From NCBI GenBank assembly GCA_017513905.1, contig JAFWMR010000010.1, positions 62,001 to 126,000 of the forward strand: a stretch of 64,000 nt of DNA, written 5' to 3'. The stretch comes from Candidatus Saccharimonadota bacterium. Lineage in GTDB: Bacteria > Patescibacteriota > Saccharimonadia > Saccharimonadales > Saccharimonadaceae. The notes below the pieces were generated by a model. That model worked only from the letters and a program-made list of their open reading frames with translations, was not told the DNA's origin and did not search any database. This document shows, in pieces, positions 42,293 through 50,225 of the stretch (its first letter is position 1; every line of letters begins with the position of its first letter). The position numbers and the translations under genes are program-made.

Positions 42293-42479
42293 CAATATGT
42301 TCGATGAGCTCTTCAAAGTAAGCATTTACCGCGACATTACTGAACAGCTTTTCGAACACAAATTGATCACTAGTCGTGAGTATGAAAAAATCTCTCGTCG
42401 CATTGACGCGATGGAAGATGATCTCATCAAGCCCAGTGCTGAAATTGATCAGCACCAACGGAAAAGAACGGCCTTATAG
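42276..42479 (+). CDS. Small recombinase-associated protein
   Basis: A 67-residue helical protein starting with GTG 42276 after GAGGAGGTGTC. It reads FDELFKVSIYRDITEQLFEHKLITSREYEKISRRIDAMEDD, a pattern like the small SHOCT-type or recombination-directionality proteins found ahead of serine recombinases. No function can be assigned from sequence. It overlaps the HTH gene and precedes the first recombinase by about 200 bases. Confidence 0.6.
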   Translation: MKFVDNNMFDELFKVSIYRDITEQLFEHKLITSREYEKISRRIDAMEDDLIKPSAEIDQHQRKRTAL

Positions 42480-42498
42480 CTCCTCTTAGAACCTTAAC

Positions 42499-42618
42499 AC
42501 AACAGAGAAAAACTATGGACTTCATTCCTGAACAGAGTTATCGTTGTGTCGATGATAACCGTAAGGAATATAACAGAGGAAAACTATGGGGACTACGGCA
42601 CACAAACCGGCAGTCCCC
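42499..42618 (+). other. Leader of the recombinase genes with direct repeat and hairpin
   Basis: AACAGAG(A/G)AAAACTATGG occurs at about 42500 and again at about 42571. GGGGACT (about 42588) pairs with AGTCCCC (to 42618). The frame opens through this region, but the real recombinase start is at 42686, so this is best read as a structured leader. Confidence 0.4.
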
Positions 42619-42685
42619 TTATTCATATATGACTCGGTTTTTAATCCGGTTGTTTATTACTCGACCCAAGAAAGGAGAATTTGCC

Positions 42686-44029
42686 ATGCATGAACGCAAA
42701 ACCCGAATGGAATATATTCCTGACCTTGATGCACACGTAGCTAAAAAACGTGTATGCGCCTATGCCCGTGTATCCTCTGATCGCGATGAAGCATTTCACT
42801 CTCTATCTGCGCAGATCAGCTATTATCAAAAGAAAATCGCTGAACATCCCGATTGGGAATACGTTGGCGTGTTCTCAGATCGCGGAATTACCGGTACAAA
42901 AGAAAACCGTCCTGGATTCCAAACAATGCTTGAGGCTTGCCGTAAAGGTGAAGTCGATATCGTATTGGCTAAATCCATCACCCGGTTTGCTCGTAATACC
43001 GTGATTCTACTTGAGACTGTCCGTGAACTGCGTAACCTTGGAATCGATATTCATTTTGAGGAAGAGCATATCGAAACTCTCTCATCAAAAGGTGAATTTA
43101 TGATCTCAATCCTTGCCGCTCGTGCTCAGGAAGAAAGCCGTTCAGCTTCGGAAAACCAACTTTGGCATATCCGCAAGAGCTATGAAAAAGGTATTCCTGT
43201 CACAGGTAATTGTCTTGGTTATCGTATGGTTAAGCACCAATTTTTGATCGATGAAGACGAAGAGCAGATCGTTCTGCGTATCTTCTCCATGTATCTATCA
43301 GGAATGGGGACATATGCCATCGCTAAACAACTAAATACCGAAGGCATTCCTAATCGGAACGGCCAAAATTGGTCGCATTATGGAATTAGCCATATTTTAT
43401 CCAATGAAAAGTACATAGGTGATTTGCGTCTTCAGAAATGGTATATCTCTGACTACGTCAGAAAAAAGAAAACTATCAATCACGGAGAAAAAACTTCTTA
43501 CTATGTTAAAGATTGTCATGATCCCATAGTTAGTCGAGAAACCTATGATGCCGTACAGATAGAAAGAGCGCGTCGCAAAGCAAATTGCAACTATCATCGA
43601 ACAATAAAACATTACCCGTTCACCAGTCTGATCCGTTGCAGCATTTGCGGTAAACACTATTGCCGACGCACAGCTAACTCCAGCACCAAATACGCTAAAC
43701 CAGTTTGGATGTGTGAAACCTCATATCACTTTGGGCAAGAAGTATGCGCTGCAACACAGTATATCCCTGAGTACATCTTGGAAGCAAAGACTTGCGAAGC
43801 TCTCGATATCCCCAAATTTGACTGCTCTATTCTTCAAAACCGCATTCATGAAATTGTGGCACTTGAGAAGAATGTACTTGTCTATGTATTCAAAGATGGT
43901 ACAGAAAAGCGTGTAGAATGGCAACACCGTTCCAGACGTGAATCCTGGACACCAGAGATGAAAGAAGCTGCGAGACAAAGAGCAATTGCTCAGCACAAGA
44001 AAAAGGGAGGGAATAACGATGGCTCTTAA
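42686..44029 (+). CDS. Large serine recombinase 1
   Basis: A 447-residue recombinase from ATG 42686, eight bases after AAAGGAG. The resolvase catalytic domain begins CAYARVSSD, whose Ser is the nucleophile near residue 30, and continues with GITGTKENRPGFQ and SITRFARN (catalytic Arg). The recombinase domain follows (about 165-270, AKQLNTEGIPNRNG). A zinc beta-ribbon (about 315-355, CSICGKHYC then WMC) comes next. A C-terminal SWTPEMKEAARQRA stretch ends it. It should integrate and excise the island. It is shorter than its partner and lacks the long coiled coil. Its 3' end overlaps the next recombinase. Confidence 0.92.
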   Translation: MHERKTRMEYIPDLDAHVAKKRVCAYARVSSDRDEAFHSLSAQISYYQKKIAEHPDWEYVGVFSDRGITGTKENRPGFQTMLEACRKGEVDIVLAKSITRFARNTVILLETVRELRNLGIDIHFEEEHIETLSSKGEFMISILAARAQEESRSASENQLWHIRKSYEKGIPVTGNCLGYRMVKHQFLIDEDEEQIVLRIFSMYLSGMGTYAIAKQLNTEGIPNRNGQNWSHYGISHILSNEKYIGDLRLQKWYISDYVRKKKTINHGEKTSYYVKDCHDPIVSRETYDAVQIERARRKANCNYHRTIKHYPFTSLIRCSICGKHYCRRTANSSTKYAKPVWMCETSYHFGQEVCAATQYIPEYILEAKTCEALDIPKFDCSILQNRIHEIVALEKNVLVYVFKDGTEKRVEWQHRSRRESWTPEMKEAARQRAIAQHKKKGGNNDGS

Positions 44030-45653
44030 AGCACCCGTAATCGACCATGAACGCAAAACAATTCTCGTTTTCAACCCTGAAGAACAAAAGAAACAGGATA
44101 TCGGTTATAGGCTGACTCGTAAAAAACGAGTCGCTGCTTACGCTCGTGTTTCCACTGAGCAGGATGCTCAACAGAACAGCTATGAAGCCCAAATTTCCTT
44201 CTACACGGATTACATCAAAAGTAAACCAGAATGGGAATTCGTGGATGTCTATGCTGACGAAGGTATCAGTGGTACGAGTTACAAGAAACGAGACGGATTC
44301 AATCGGATGGTTAAAGATGCCGAGGAAGGCAAAATTGATCTAATCCTCACTAAATCCATTTCACGCTTTGCTCGTAATACGGTTGATTCTCTCACAATTA
44401 CTCGTAAGCTCAAAGCTGTTGGAGTAGAGGTTTTCTTTGAAAAAGAGAATATCTCTTCTATGGATGCTCAGGCGGAATTGATCTTTACAATCATGTCATC
44501 TGTAGCCCAGGAAGAAAGTCGCTCAATTTCGGAAAACGTGCGTTGGGGAAAGCAACGTAGTATGGAAGCCGGAAAAGTCTATCTCCCGTATAATTCCTTT
44601 CTTGGTTATAGAAAGGGCGACGATGGTTTGCCGCAGATTGTTGAAGAAGAAGCAAAGATTGTACGAGATATCTATAAAATGTATCTTGGCGGAATGTCGC
44701 TTAACGGTATTGCTGATAAGCTTAATACTGATGGCATCAAAACGCCCAGTGGAAAAGAGAATTGCCATTGGACGAAAGATGGCGTTCGGCGCATTCTCAC
44801 TAATGAAAAGTACAAAGGCGATGCGAGACTACAAAAAACATATACGGTAGATTTTCTCACCAAGGAGGTTCGCGTGAACCGCGGAGAAAGAAAACAATGG
44901 TATGTACATGACTCTCATGATGCCATTGTAAGTCCTGAAACCTTTGAACTGGTTCAAAAGGAATTAGCAAGGCGAACTGGTAGAAAAGGCCGTTTTTACG
45001 ACAGCCCATTTACTGGAAAAATCATATGCGGCGAATGCAATGCATATTATGGTCATCGTGTATGGCATTCAAATGAGTCATGTCGTAGAAACATATGGCT
45101 CTGTAATGAGAAATACACTGGGTCGAGAATTTGCCGATCTCCACGCGTCACCGATGAGGAGATCATGACGGGCTTCATAAAAGCCATTCATGAATGCTTT
45201 GGAGATAATTATCTACTGTATTGTGATGATTACGAATCTAAATTCTTGCCCCTCATTGGAGAAACCAAAAAGCTCGATGAGCAGTTAAGCACCCTAACAT
45301 CGCAACTCAATGATCTAACGGCTCAAATCGAACGCTTGATCGATGATAACGCTAAGAAGGCTCAGAACCAGACGCAGTACACTACAAAGTTCAACCAACT
45401 GAATCTGGCCATAGGAGATAGAAAAGCATCGATCAATGCAGTGGAAAAGCAGATTTCTGAATCGCTTACTCGCCGAGAGAATGCACGCATCTTCTTACAA
45501 GGACTTCGCGAAGCTGATTCACTGTTCACTAGGTTTGATATTAAGACCTGGCATGCTTTAGTGGATTACGTTAAAGTTATGCCTGACAACACTCTTATCT
45601 ACCACTTCCGGAACAATGCAGAACAAACCATTAAACTGGATGAAGTTAGATAG
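44019..45653 (+). CDS. Large serine recombinase 2
   Basis: A 544-residue recombinase from ATG 44019 after AAGGGAGGG, overlapping the first by 11 bases. The catalytic domain shows AAYARVSTE (Ser near residue 42), then DEGISGTSYKKRDGFNRM and SISRFARNT. The recombinase domain is followed by a zinc ribbon (about 345-380, CGECNAYYGHR, later WLC, C). A long coiled coil comes next (about 425-500, KKLDEQLSTLTSQLNDLTAQI) typical of phiC31-type integrases, where it governs directionality. Paired recombinases of this type are frequent in clostridial elements; they may act together or on different sites. Confidence 0.92.
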   Translation: MALKAPVIDHERKTILVFNPEEQKKQDIGYRLTRKKRVAAYARVSTEQDAQQNSYEAQISFYTDYIKSKPEWEFVDVYADEGISGTSYKKRDGFNRMVKDAEEGKIDLILTKSISRFARNTVDSLTITRKLKAVGVEVFFEKENISSMDAQAELIFTIMSSVAQEESRSISENVRWGKQRSMEAGKVYLPYNSFLGYRKGDDGLPQIVEEEAKIVRDIYKMYLGGMSLNGIADKLNTDGIKTPSGKENCHWTKDGVRRILTNEKYKGDARLQKTYTVDFLTKEVRVNRGERKQWYVHDSHDAIVSPETFELVQKELARRTGRKGRFYDSPFTGKIICGECNAYYGHRVWHSNESCRRNIWLCNEKYTGSRICRSPRVTDEEIMTGFIKAIHECFGDNYLLYCDDYESKFLPLIGETKKLDEQLSTLTSQLNDLTAQIERLIDDNAKKAQNQTQYTTKFNQLNLAIGDRKASINAVEKQISESLTRRENARIFLQGLREADSLFTRFDIKTWHALVDYVKVMPDNTLIYHFRNNAEQTIKLDEVR

Positions 45654-45798
45654 AATCGTGTACCGATTTGCACAAAGTATACTTGCACATGCGGCTCGCC
45701 CCAACGGACGGGCCGTTTTTTATTATCAGAAAAATGTGTCAATCGTGTAAAACAGACGATCGAAACAAACAAAATGACACATAATGAAAAATGTGTCA
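45654..45798. other. Candidate right end of the island: TACACGATT / TGACACAT cluster
   Basis: Just past the recombinase stop, AATCGTGTA lies at 45654-45662 and again at 45741-45749 (TACACGATT on the minus strand). ATGTGTCA occurs at 45734-45741 and 45791-45798, and TGACACAT at 45775-45782; the last two form a perfect 8-bp inverted repeat with an 8-base spacer. The words recur on the opposite strand at 14.65-14.72 kb. No tRNA-derived direct repeat was found. Confidence 0.45.
45692..45722 (+). terminator. Terminator of the recombinase operon
   Basis: A seven-base stem (CGGCTCG with CGGGCCG, one G-T pair) around a ten-base loop is followed by six T residues. It lies 38 bases after the recombinase stop. 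Confidence 0.7.
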
Positions 45799-45864
45799 AA
45801 CATAGAAAAAAAACATACAGAAGGCAGCATTGTGAATGGACAAAAAAGGTCTTCAAACAGCCAA

Positions 45865-45902
45865 CAAAAAAGCACAGCCCCCGTGATAACAGGGGTTGTG
45901 CT
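45865..45902 (-). terminator. Terminator of the tRNA-Leu transcript
   Basis: On the minus strand AGCACAACCCC pairs with GGGGCTGTGCT (one G-T pair) and is followed by TTTTTTG. It lies 35 bases beyond the tRNA 3' end. A further perfect inverted repeat, GAGCAATAA/TTATTGCTC (45905-45929), lies between it and the tRNA. Confidence 0.75.
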
Positions 45903-45936
45903 TCGAGCAATAACGTATCTTTATTGCTCATGTTTC

Positions 45937-46023
45937 TGGTGGGCGAAGTGGGAATCGAACCCACACTCCATTGCTGGAACTAGATTTTGAGTCTGGCGCG
46001 TCTACCAATTCCGCCATTCGCCC
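45937..46023 (-). tRNA. tRNA-Leu (CAA), CCA encoded
   Basis: Reading the minus strand from 46023: acceptor GGGCGAA pairs with TTCGCCC, followed by A and an encoded CCA (45937-45939). The D arm is GGAATTGGTAGAC-like. The anticodon loop is CTCAAAA, giving anticodon CAA for leucine. A long variable arm (TCCAGCAATGGAG region) is typical of tRNA-Leu, and the T arm is GTGGGTTCGATTCCCAC. One mismatch is present in the anticodon stem. It marks the chromosome side of the island's right end. Confidence 0.9.
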
Positions 46024-46067
46024 AACAAAAACATTATATCATAAAAAGCCAAATCCGCCCACAGCTA

Positions 46068-47324
46068 CTAACCTTCCCCGAACAGCCACTTCCTGATTCT
46101 ATCAAACAGCGTATCTTCGTTTTGAGGCAATTCTGCTTCAGTGACCACCTCATCAACTTCTTCCTGCGCCACAGCCTCTTCTGTCGACGGACTAATCTGC
46201 TCAGCGTGAATCAGCAAACGCTGACGACTCGTTCCAAGCGGCCAACAAGTAACTAATGTCATCAATGGCTTATCCGTATTAATTATTAGCTTACTCACCT
46301 CTGTTGGCCAAATAATCTCATTACTTACCATTTTGTATGTGTAGCGCGTCGAATTATAATGCACATACATAATATCCCCTACTTCAAGTCGTTCTAAACC
46401 GGAAAAAATAAATTTATATTGATTGCCAGAATAAATATCACCAGCAGAATGCCCCATCACTACGAAATTTCCTACTTCGCCGGGGAACGCGCTGGCACCA
46501 TTAATTCTATAATGTACAACGCCACGATTCATTGCTTCCATTACACCATCTAGGCCTATACCAAAATTTAGCGGCACATCTACGTTCAGTTTTGGAATAA
46601 TCAATTTATTTTCAGCTGAAACCTTAGTCAAAGTAACAGTCGGATCCACAGCACTAATCTCTCCGGCTGGGGAATCGCCGGGGCTCACATATGCCGCAAT
46701 CGGAGCAAAAATCATACGATTATACTGCAAGAAAAGGATAGTCAACGTCACTGCGATACCCGCAAATACAGGAATTAGCTTCTTACGTCTAGATGTCATC
46801 TTAGCACGCTCCATTGCTTTCTCTTGAATACGCGCTTTAAAAGCACCTTGTTTTGCCTGCTCTTCAGAATCAGAACCCATGTTATGCGCAATCTCCGCAG
46901 GAGTCTTACCAGTATAGGTCTGTTCAACCTCGCGTTTTACCGCTTCTTCACGAATCGCCTTAACCTGCTGCTTCGCGACATACTCTTTCGCAGCATTTAG
47001 ATAATATTCACTATAATACTTCTGATAATAGTCCTGCCAAGCTGTATGATATTTCTTCCATTCTTCATTTGAAACAGTCTTAAGAACCGGCGTCACCGAA
47101 GTACCCAAAACACCGCTTGGCCTCTGTTGTTGTGCTGACTCGAGCGCAGAACGATTTTGCGACAAATTAGACGAATAAATCGCCTTATCTTGCTTTTTAA
47201 TAAACTCAGCAGCCTTATTTACCTCTTTCTGCTCATAGGCTAACAAAACTTTACGTCTAGCTATCTCTGCAGCCGCCATCCGTTGCTTGTCATCAGAAGA
47301 AAGCCCACCGGTTTTCGAATCCAT
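46068..47324 (-). CDS. Sortase with long N-terminal cytoplasmic extension
   Basis: A 418-residue sortase. Residues 1-185 are charged, helical and rich in Lys, Ala and Gln (coiled-coil-like, probably cytoplasmic). A membrane helix follows at about 190-210, after RRKK. The extracellular sortase domain carries His in VVMGHSAGD (about 291), Cys in LVTCWP (about 360) and Arg in TSRQRLLIHAE (about 371). Sortases anchor proteins to cell wall by transpeptidation. A -10 box seven bases before the ATG implies a leaderless mRNA. No LPXTG protein is visible in this window, so substrates are elsewhere or have another motif. Confidence 0.88.
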   Translation of the reverse strand: MDSKTGGLSSDDKQRMAAAEIARRKVLLAYEQKEVNKAAEFIKKQDKAIYSSNLSQNRSALESAQQQRPSGVLGTSVTPVLKTVSNEEWKKYHTAWQDYYQKYYSEYYLNAAKEYVAKQQVKAIREEAVKREVEQTYTGKTPAEIAHNMGSDSEEQAKQGAFKARIQEKAMERAKMTSRRKKLIPVFAGIAVTLTILFLQYNRMIFAPIAAYVSPGDSPAGEISAVDPTVTLTKVSAENKLIIPKLNVDVPLNFGIGLDGVMEAMNRGVVHYRINGASAFPGEVGNFVVMGHSAGDIYSGNQYKFIFSGLERLEVGDIMYVHYNSTRYTYKMVSNEIIWPTEVSKLIINTDKPLMTLVTCWPLGTSRQRLLIHAEQISPSTEEAVAQEEVDEVVTEAELPQNEDTLFDRIRKWLFGEG

Positions 47325-47340
47325 ATGTAGAATTATATCA
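47325..47340 (-). promoter_or_regulatory. Extended -10 promoter placed for a leaderless sortase mRNA
   Basis: On the minus strand TGA-TATAAT ends seven bases before ATG 47324. It is divergent from the frr promoter at 47351-47356. Confidence 0.6.
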
Positions 47341-47350
47341 CAAAATCATA

Positions 47351-47374
47351 TATAATGATATCATTAATAAGGAG
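47351..47374 (+). promoter_or_regulatory. -10 box and ribosome-binding site of frr
   Basis: TATAAT (47351-47356) gives a start near 47363. GGAG (47371-47374) lies in a short leader before ATG 47380. It contrasts with the leaderless neighbours. Confidence 0.6.
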
Positions 47375-47379
47375 TTTAC

Positions 47380-47922
47380 ATGTTTGACACTGACAAGTAC
47401 CAAAAAGAAATGGATACAGCCTTCAATAAGTTCAATGATGAACTTAAGAAGGTTCGTACCGGCCGCGCTCATCCTGACATGCTCGCCGGAGTCAAATGCG
47501 AAGCGTATGGTCAATGGATGCCACTCAATCAGGTTGCGAATGTCACCGTCTCAGGCGGAACAATGCTCCTTGTTACACCGTATGACCCATCTACTATCCC
47601 GGGCATCACAAGTGCCATTCGCTCCGATTCGTCTCTTGGCCTCAACCCATCAGATGATGGACGCGTTATCCGCGTACCAATCCCACCGCTCACAGAAGAG
47701 CGTCGTAAAGAAATAGTTAAGACCGCCTCAAAATCCGTAGAAGAAGCCAAGGTTAAAGTCCGTAATATCCGCGAAGATGCACGCAAAGACCTTAAGGCTC
47801 TCGAACTCCCTGAAGACGCCAAAAAACGCGCCGAAAAAGCCGTTGACGATCTTACGAAATCTTTCAACGACAAAATTGATGCCGCCTTCAAAGTCAAGGA
47901 AGCGGATATCATGCAAATCTAG
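47380..47922 (+). CDS. frr: Ribosome recycling factor
   Basis: A 180-residue protein of normal length. ELKKVRTGRAHPDML near the N-terminus is the family signature. The central VTPYDPSTIPGITSAIRSSDLGLNP-like region and RVPIPPLTEERRKEIVK follow, then a helical C-terminus (EEAKVKVRNIREDARKDLKALE). With EF-G it splits post-termination ribosomes. It has a short leader with GGAG. rseP follows 33 bases later with its own promoter. Confidence 0.95.
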   Translation: MFDTDKYQKEMDTAFNKFNDELKKVRTGRAHPDMLAGVKCEAYGQWMPLNQVANVTVSGGTMLLVTPYDPSTIPGITSAIRSDSSLGLNPSDDGRVIRVPIPPLTEERRKEIVKTASKSVEEAKVKVRNIREDARKDLKALELPEDAKKRAEKAVDDLTKSFNDKIDAAFKVKEADIMQI

Positions 47923-47942
47923 CTTATTCTATTCGCTTGTGC

Positions 47943-47955
47943 TAAAATTAGTCAC
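47943..47955 (+). promoter_or_regulatory. Extended -10 promoter placed for a leaderless rseP mRNA
   Basis: TGC (47940-47942) and TAAAAT (47943-47948) end seven bases before ATG 47956, with no Shine-Dalgarno sequence. Confidence 0.6.
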
Positions 47956-49350
47956 ATGAATATAGTTTTAGGTATCATTGTCGGACTCTTAGTCCTTACT
48001 TTCCTCATCACCGCTCATGAATTTGGCCACTTCCTAATGGCGCGTCGTTCTGGCGTTAGGGTTAAAGAATTCGGAATTGGTTTCCCACCACGAGCCATCG
48101 CTTGGGTTCGTAATAAACCAGAAAAAGGTAAGAGAAAAGGCAGATGGCATAAAATCTCCAAAAATGATTGGTCGAAGGACCAAGACTCTCTAGTCTTCAG
48201 TCTCAACTGGTTGCCAATAGGTGGCTTCTGTGCTATGGATGGAGAATCAGATGACGACGCTCGTCCGAAAACTTTTGGCTCTGTTAACTTCTGGAAAAAG
48301 ACCAAGATACTCTTCGGTGGCGTCATGATGAACTGGATCGTTGCCTTTCTTATTCTCACTGTACTTTGTTGGACTGGTTTGCCAGAAATACTAGATCATC
48401 AATTCACTATTAAGTCAGACGAACGAATCGATGCCGATTCCTATGTAACAGTTGGCACGGTCATGGAAGGTTCTCCTGCTGAAAAAGCCGGCTTTCTAAC
48501 CGATGATAGAATAATCAGCGCCGAAGCTCACAGCAGCCTTTCCGATGAAGAATGCTCAAGAATGGGCATAAACGCAGATGGCAGTTCTCCTTGCTATGAC
48601 AAACAGATTATCCAACTATCATCAGATGTGGTCGACTTTAATGAGGCTCACGCTGGGAAAAGTGTCACATATACTATCGAGCGCCGATATCTACAAGAGT
48701 GCGGTTTAGCTTGCTCTGAAAAGCATTCCGAAGACGCCGATGAACTTGCTGATTGCGTTAAGGACTGTCAGCCTTATGCCGAAACCGACCCAACACACCC
48801 CATAACACTCACTGCTACATTAAACGAATCCGATTCCGACTACCTCCTAGGCGTCACTATGTCTAGCCCTACCGTTAACCGCCGCTACACTTGGTCTGCA
48901 CCGATCGTCGCTGCCGGCCTTACAATACAAACAACTGGCGAAACCTTCAAAGGCCTTGGCAAGCTCGTCGTTGATCTCGTCACAGGCGCCGCCCGTCAAG
49001 TTTCTTCCGATGAGTCAGTTCGCAAAGAAGGCCAAGAACAACTTGAAGATGCAGGCAATAGTGTCTCTGGCATCGTTGGCATCATAGGCAACTATTTCCC
49101 AAATCTCCTCTCGGCCGGCCTCACCTATGTCTTCCTCTTCACTGCAATCATTTCGATATCTCTAGCTTGTATGAACGTCTTGCCTATACCGGCGCTTGAT
49201 GGCGGTCGTTGGTTTATGATCTTCCTCGCGCGTCTACGACACAAAAAACTATCAAAAGAGCGCGAACAGGCTATTGTTGCTAAAGCGTTCATATTCTTAT
49301 TAATCTTAATGGCGATTATCACGGTCCTCGATATCATTAAACTATTCTAA
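47956..49350 (+). CDS. rseP: RIP metalloprotease (site-2 protease)
   Basis: A 464-residue integral membrane zinc protease. HEFGH (residues 21-25) in the first helix supplies two ligands and the catalytic Glu. FGIGFPPRA follows, then a PDZ-like domain (about 165-280, GSPAEKAGFLTDDRI). NVLPIPALDGGR (about 406-417) in a late helix supplies the third ligand. It cleaves membrane proteins such as anti-sigma factors and signal-peptide remnants. The PDZ region has an insert with four Cys residues (CGLACSEKH, CVKDC), which is unusual. It is followed after five bases by a CPBP protease gene, probably co-transcribed. Confidence 0.92.
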   Translation: MNIVLGIIVGLLVLTFLITAHEFGHFLMARRSGVRVKEFGIGFPPRAIAWVRNKPEKGKRKGRWHKISKNDWSKDQDSLVFSLNWLPIGGFCAMDGESDDDARPKTFGSVNFWKKTKILFGGVMMNWIVAFLILTVLCWTGLPEILDHQFTIKSDERIDADSYVTVGTVMEGSPAEKAGFLTDDRIISAEAHSSLSDEECSRMGINADGSSPCYDKQIIQLSSDVVDFNEAHAGKSVTYTIERRYLQECGLACSEKHSEDADELADCVKDCQPYAETDPTHPITLTATLNESDSDYLLGVTMSSPTVNRRYTWSAPIVAAGLTIQTTGETFKGLGKLVVDLVTGAARQVSSDESVRKEGQEQLEDAGNSVSGIVGIIGNYFPNLLSAGLTYVFLFTAIISISLACMNVLPIPALDGGRWFMIFLARLRHKKLSKEREQAIVAKAFIFLLILMAIITVLDIIKLF

Positions 49351-49355
49351 AGAAA

Positions 49356-50165
49356 ATGAAACCAAATATGACTACGCAAAAAAAGCCAACAAATAAACTC
49401 ACTGACAAACCAACTAAAAAAGTCGCGGGGAATAAACAGCGGAAAACGCCATTTTGGCGCCAAGCATTAACGATAGTTATCCTTCTGGTTTGGGTCGCAG
49501 CCGTCATGATTGCGGTCCAGTATGTTATTGTATTTGGGCTATATTTCCTCATTGGTCGCGAACGGCTTACGCAACCAGTATGGACAACTGTCGCCAATGC
49601 ACTTATCTATTCAATAGCGACTTTTCTTATCATCTGGATACCAGTTAAGTTCCTCAAAAAACAACGCCCAACTCGTACTGATTTGGGTCTACAGGGACTT
49701 CCGACATGGGCAGACATTGGTCTCGCACCAGCTGGTCTTATAGTCTATCTTGTCTTAGCAACTATTTTAATTGCTATTTTCTCAAACTTCCCATTCTTCG
49801 ACGCGAGCCAAGCTCAAGAACTCGGATACAACCTCATTGACGGTTTCGATCGTCTCGTCGCCTTCTTTGCACTCTGCATTATCGCACCTATCGCCGAAGA
49901 AATCGTCTTTCGTGGCTGGCTCTATGCTAAACTGCGCAGCAAAATACCAGGCAAACGTCTTTCTCTCATTTTATCCATCCTACTTGTATCAATTCTATTT
50001 GGTATCTTGCACGGACAATGGAACGTTGGCGTAAACGTTTTCGCAATGAGCATAGTCCTTTGCGCTCTCCGAGAAATCACTGGCACTATCTACTCTGGGA
50101 TCCTACTACATATCATCAAAAACACCATCGCATTCGCCCTAGTCTACATTGTCGGTATAAGCTAA
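49356..50165 (+). CDS. CPBP (CAAX/Abi-type) intramembrane protease
   Basis: A 269-residue protein with a basic cytoplasmic N-terminus (about 1-35) and about seven hydrophobic helices. The motif EEIVFRGWLYAKL (about 178-190) is the EExxxR motif 1, and FGILHGQWN (about 212) is the FxxxH motif 2. It ends with a glycine-containing late helix. Members are glutamic intramembrane endopeptidases used for peptide processing or bacteriocin immunity. It lies directly behind rseP. A similar protein is encoded on the other strand at 51762-52652. Confidence 0.85.
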   Translation: MKPNMTTQKKPTNKLTDKPTKKVAGNKQRKTPFWRQALTIVILLVWVAAVMIAVQYVIVFGLYFLIGRERLTQPVWTTVANALIYSIATFLIIWIPVKFLKKQRPTRTDLGLQGLPTWADIGLAPAGLIVYLVLATILIAIFSNFPFFDASQAQELGYNLIDGFDRLVAFFALCIIAPIAEEIVFRGWLYAKLRSKIPGKRLSLILSILLVSILFGILHGQWNVGVNVFAMSIVLCALREITGTIYSGILLHIIKNTIAFALVYIVGIS

Positions 50166-50210
50166 AGAATGGTCGTATAACCTCAAACACAACATAATCA
50201 TCTGTTTTTA

Positions 50211-50225
50211 TGTTATAATAAAAAC
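50211..50225 (+). promoter_or_regulatory. Extended -10 promoter placed for a leaderless lysS mRNA
   Basis: TGT (50211-50213) and TATAAT (50214-50219) end six bases before ATG 50226. The wider sequence TATGTTATAAT is the same as at 673-683. Confidence 0.65.

Noticed and set aside
45937-46023. tRNA-Leu as integration site of the island
   Set aside because: No duplicate of the tRNA 3' end was found near 5.9, 12 or 14.7 kb, the recombinases are serine type, and about 140 bases including a terminator separate the last island motif from the tRNA.
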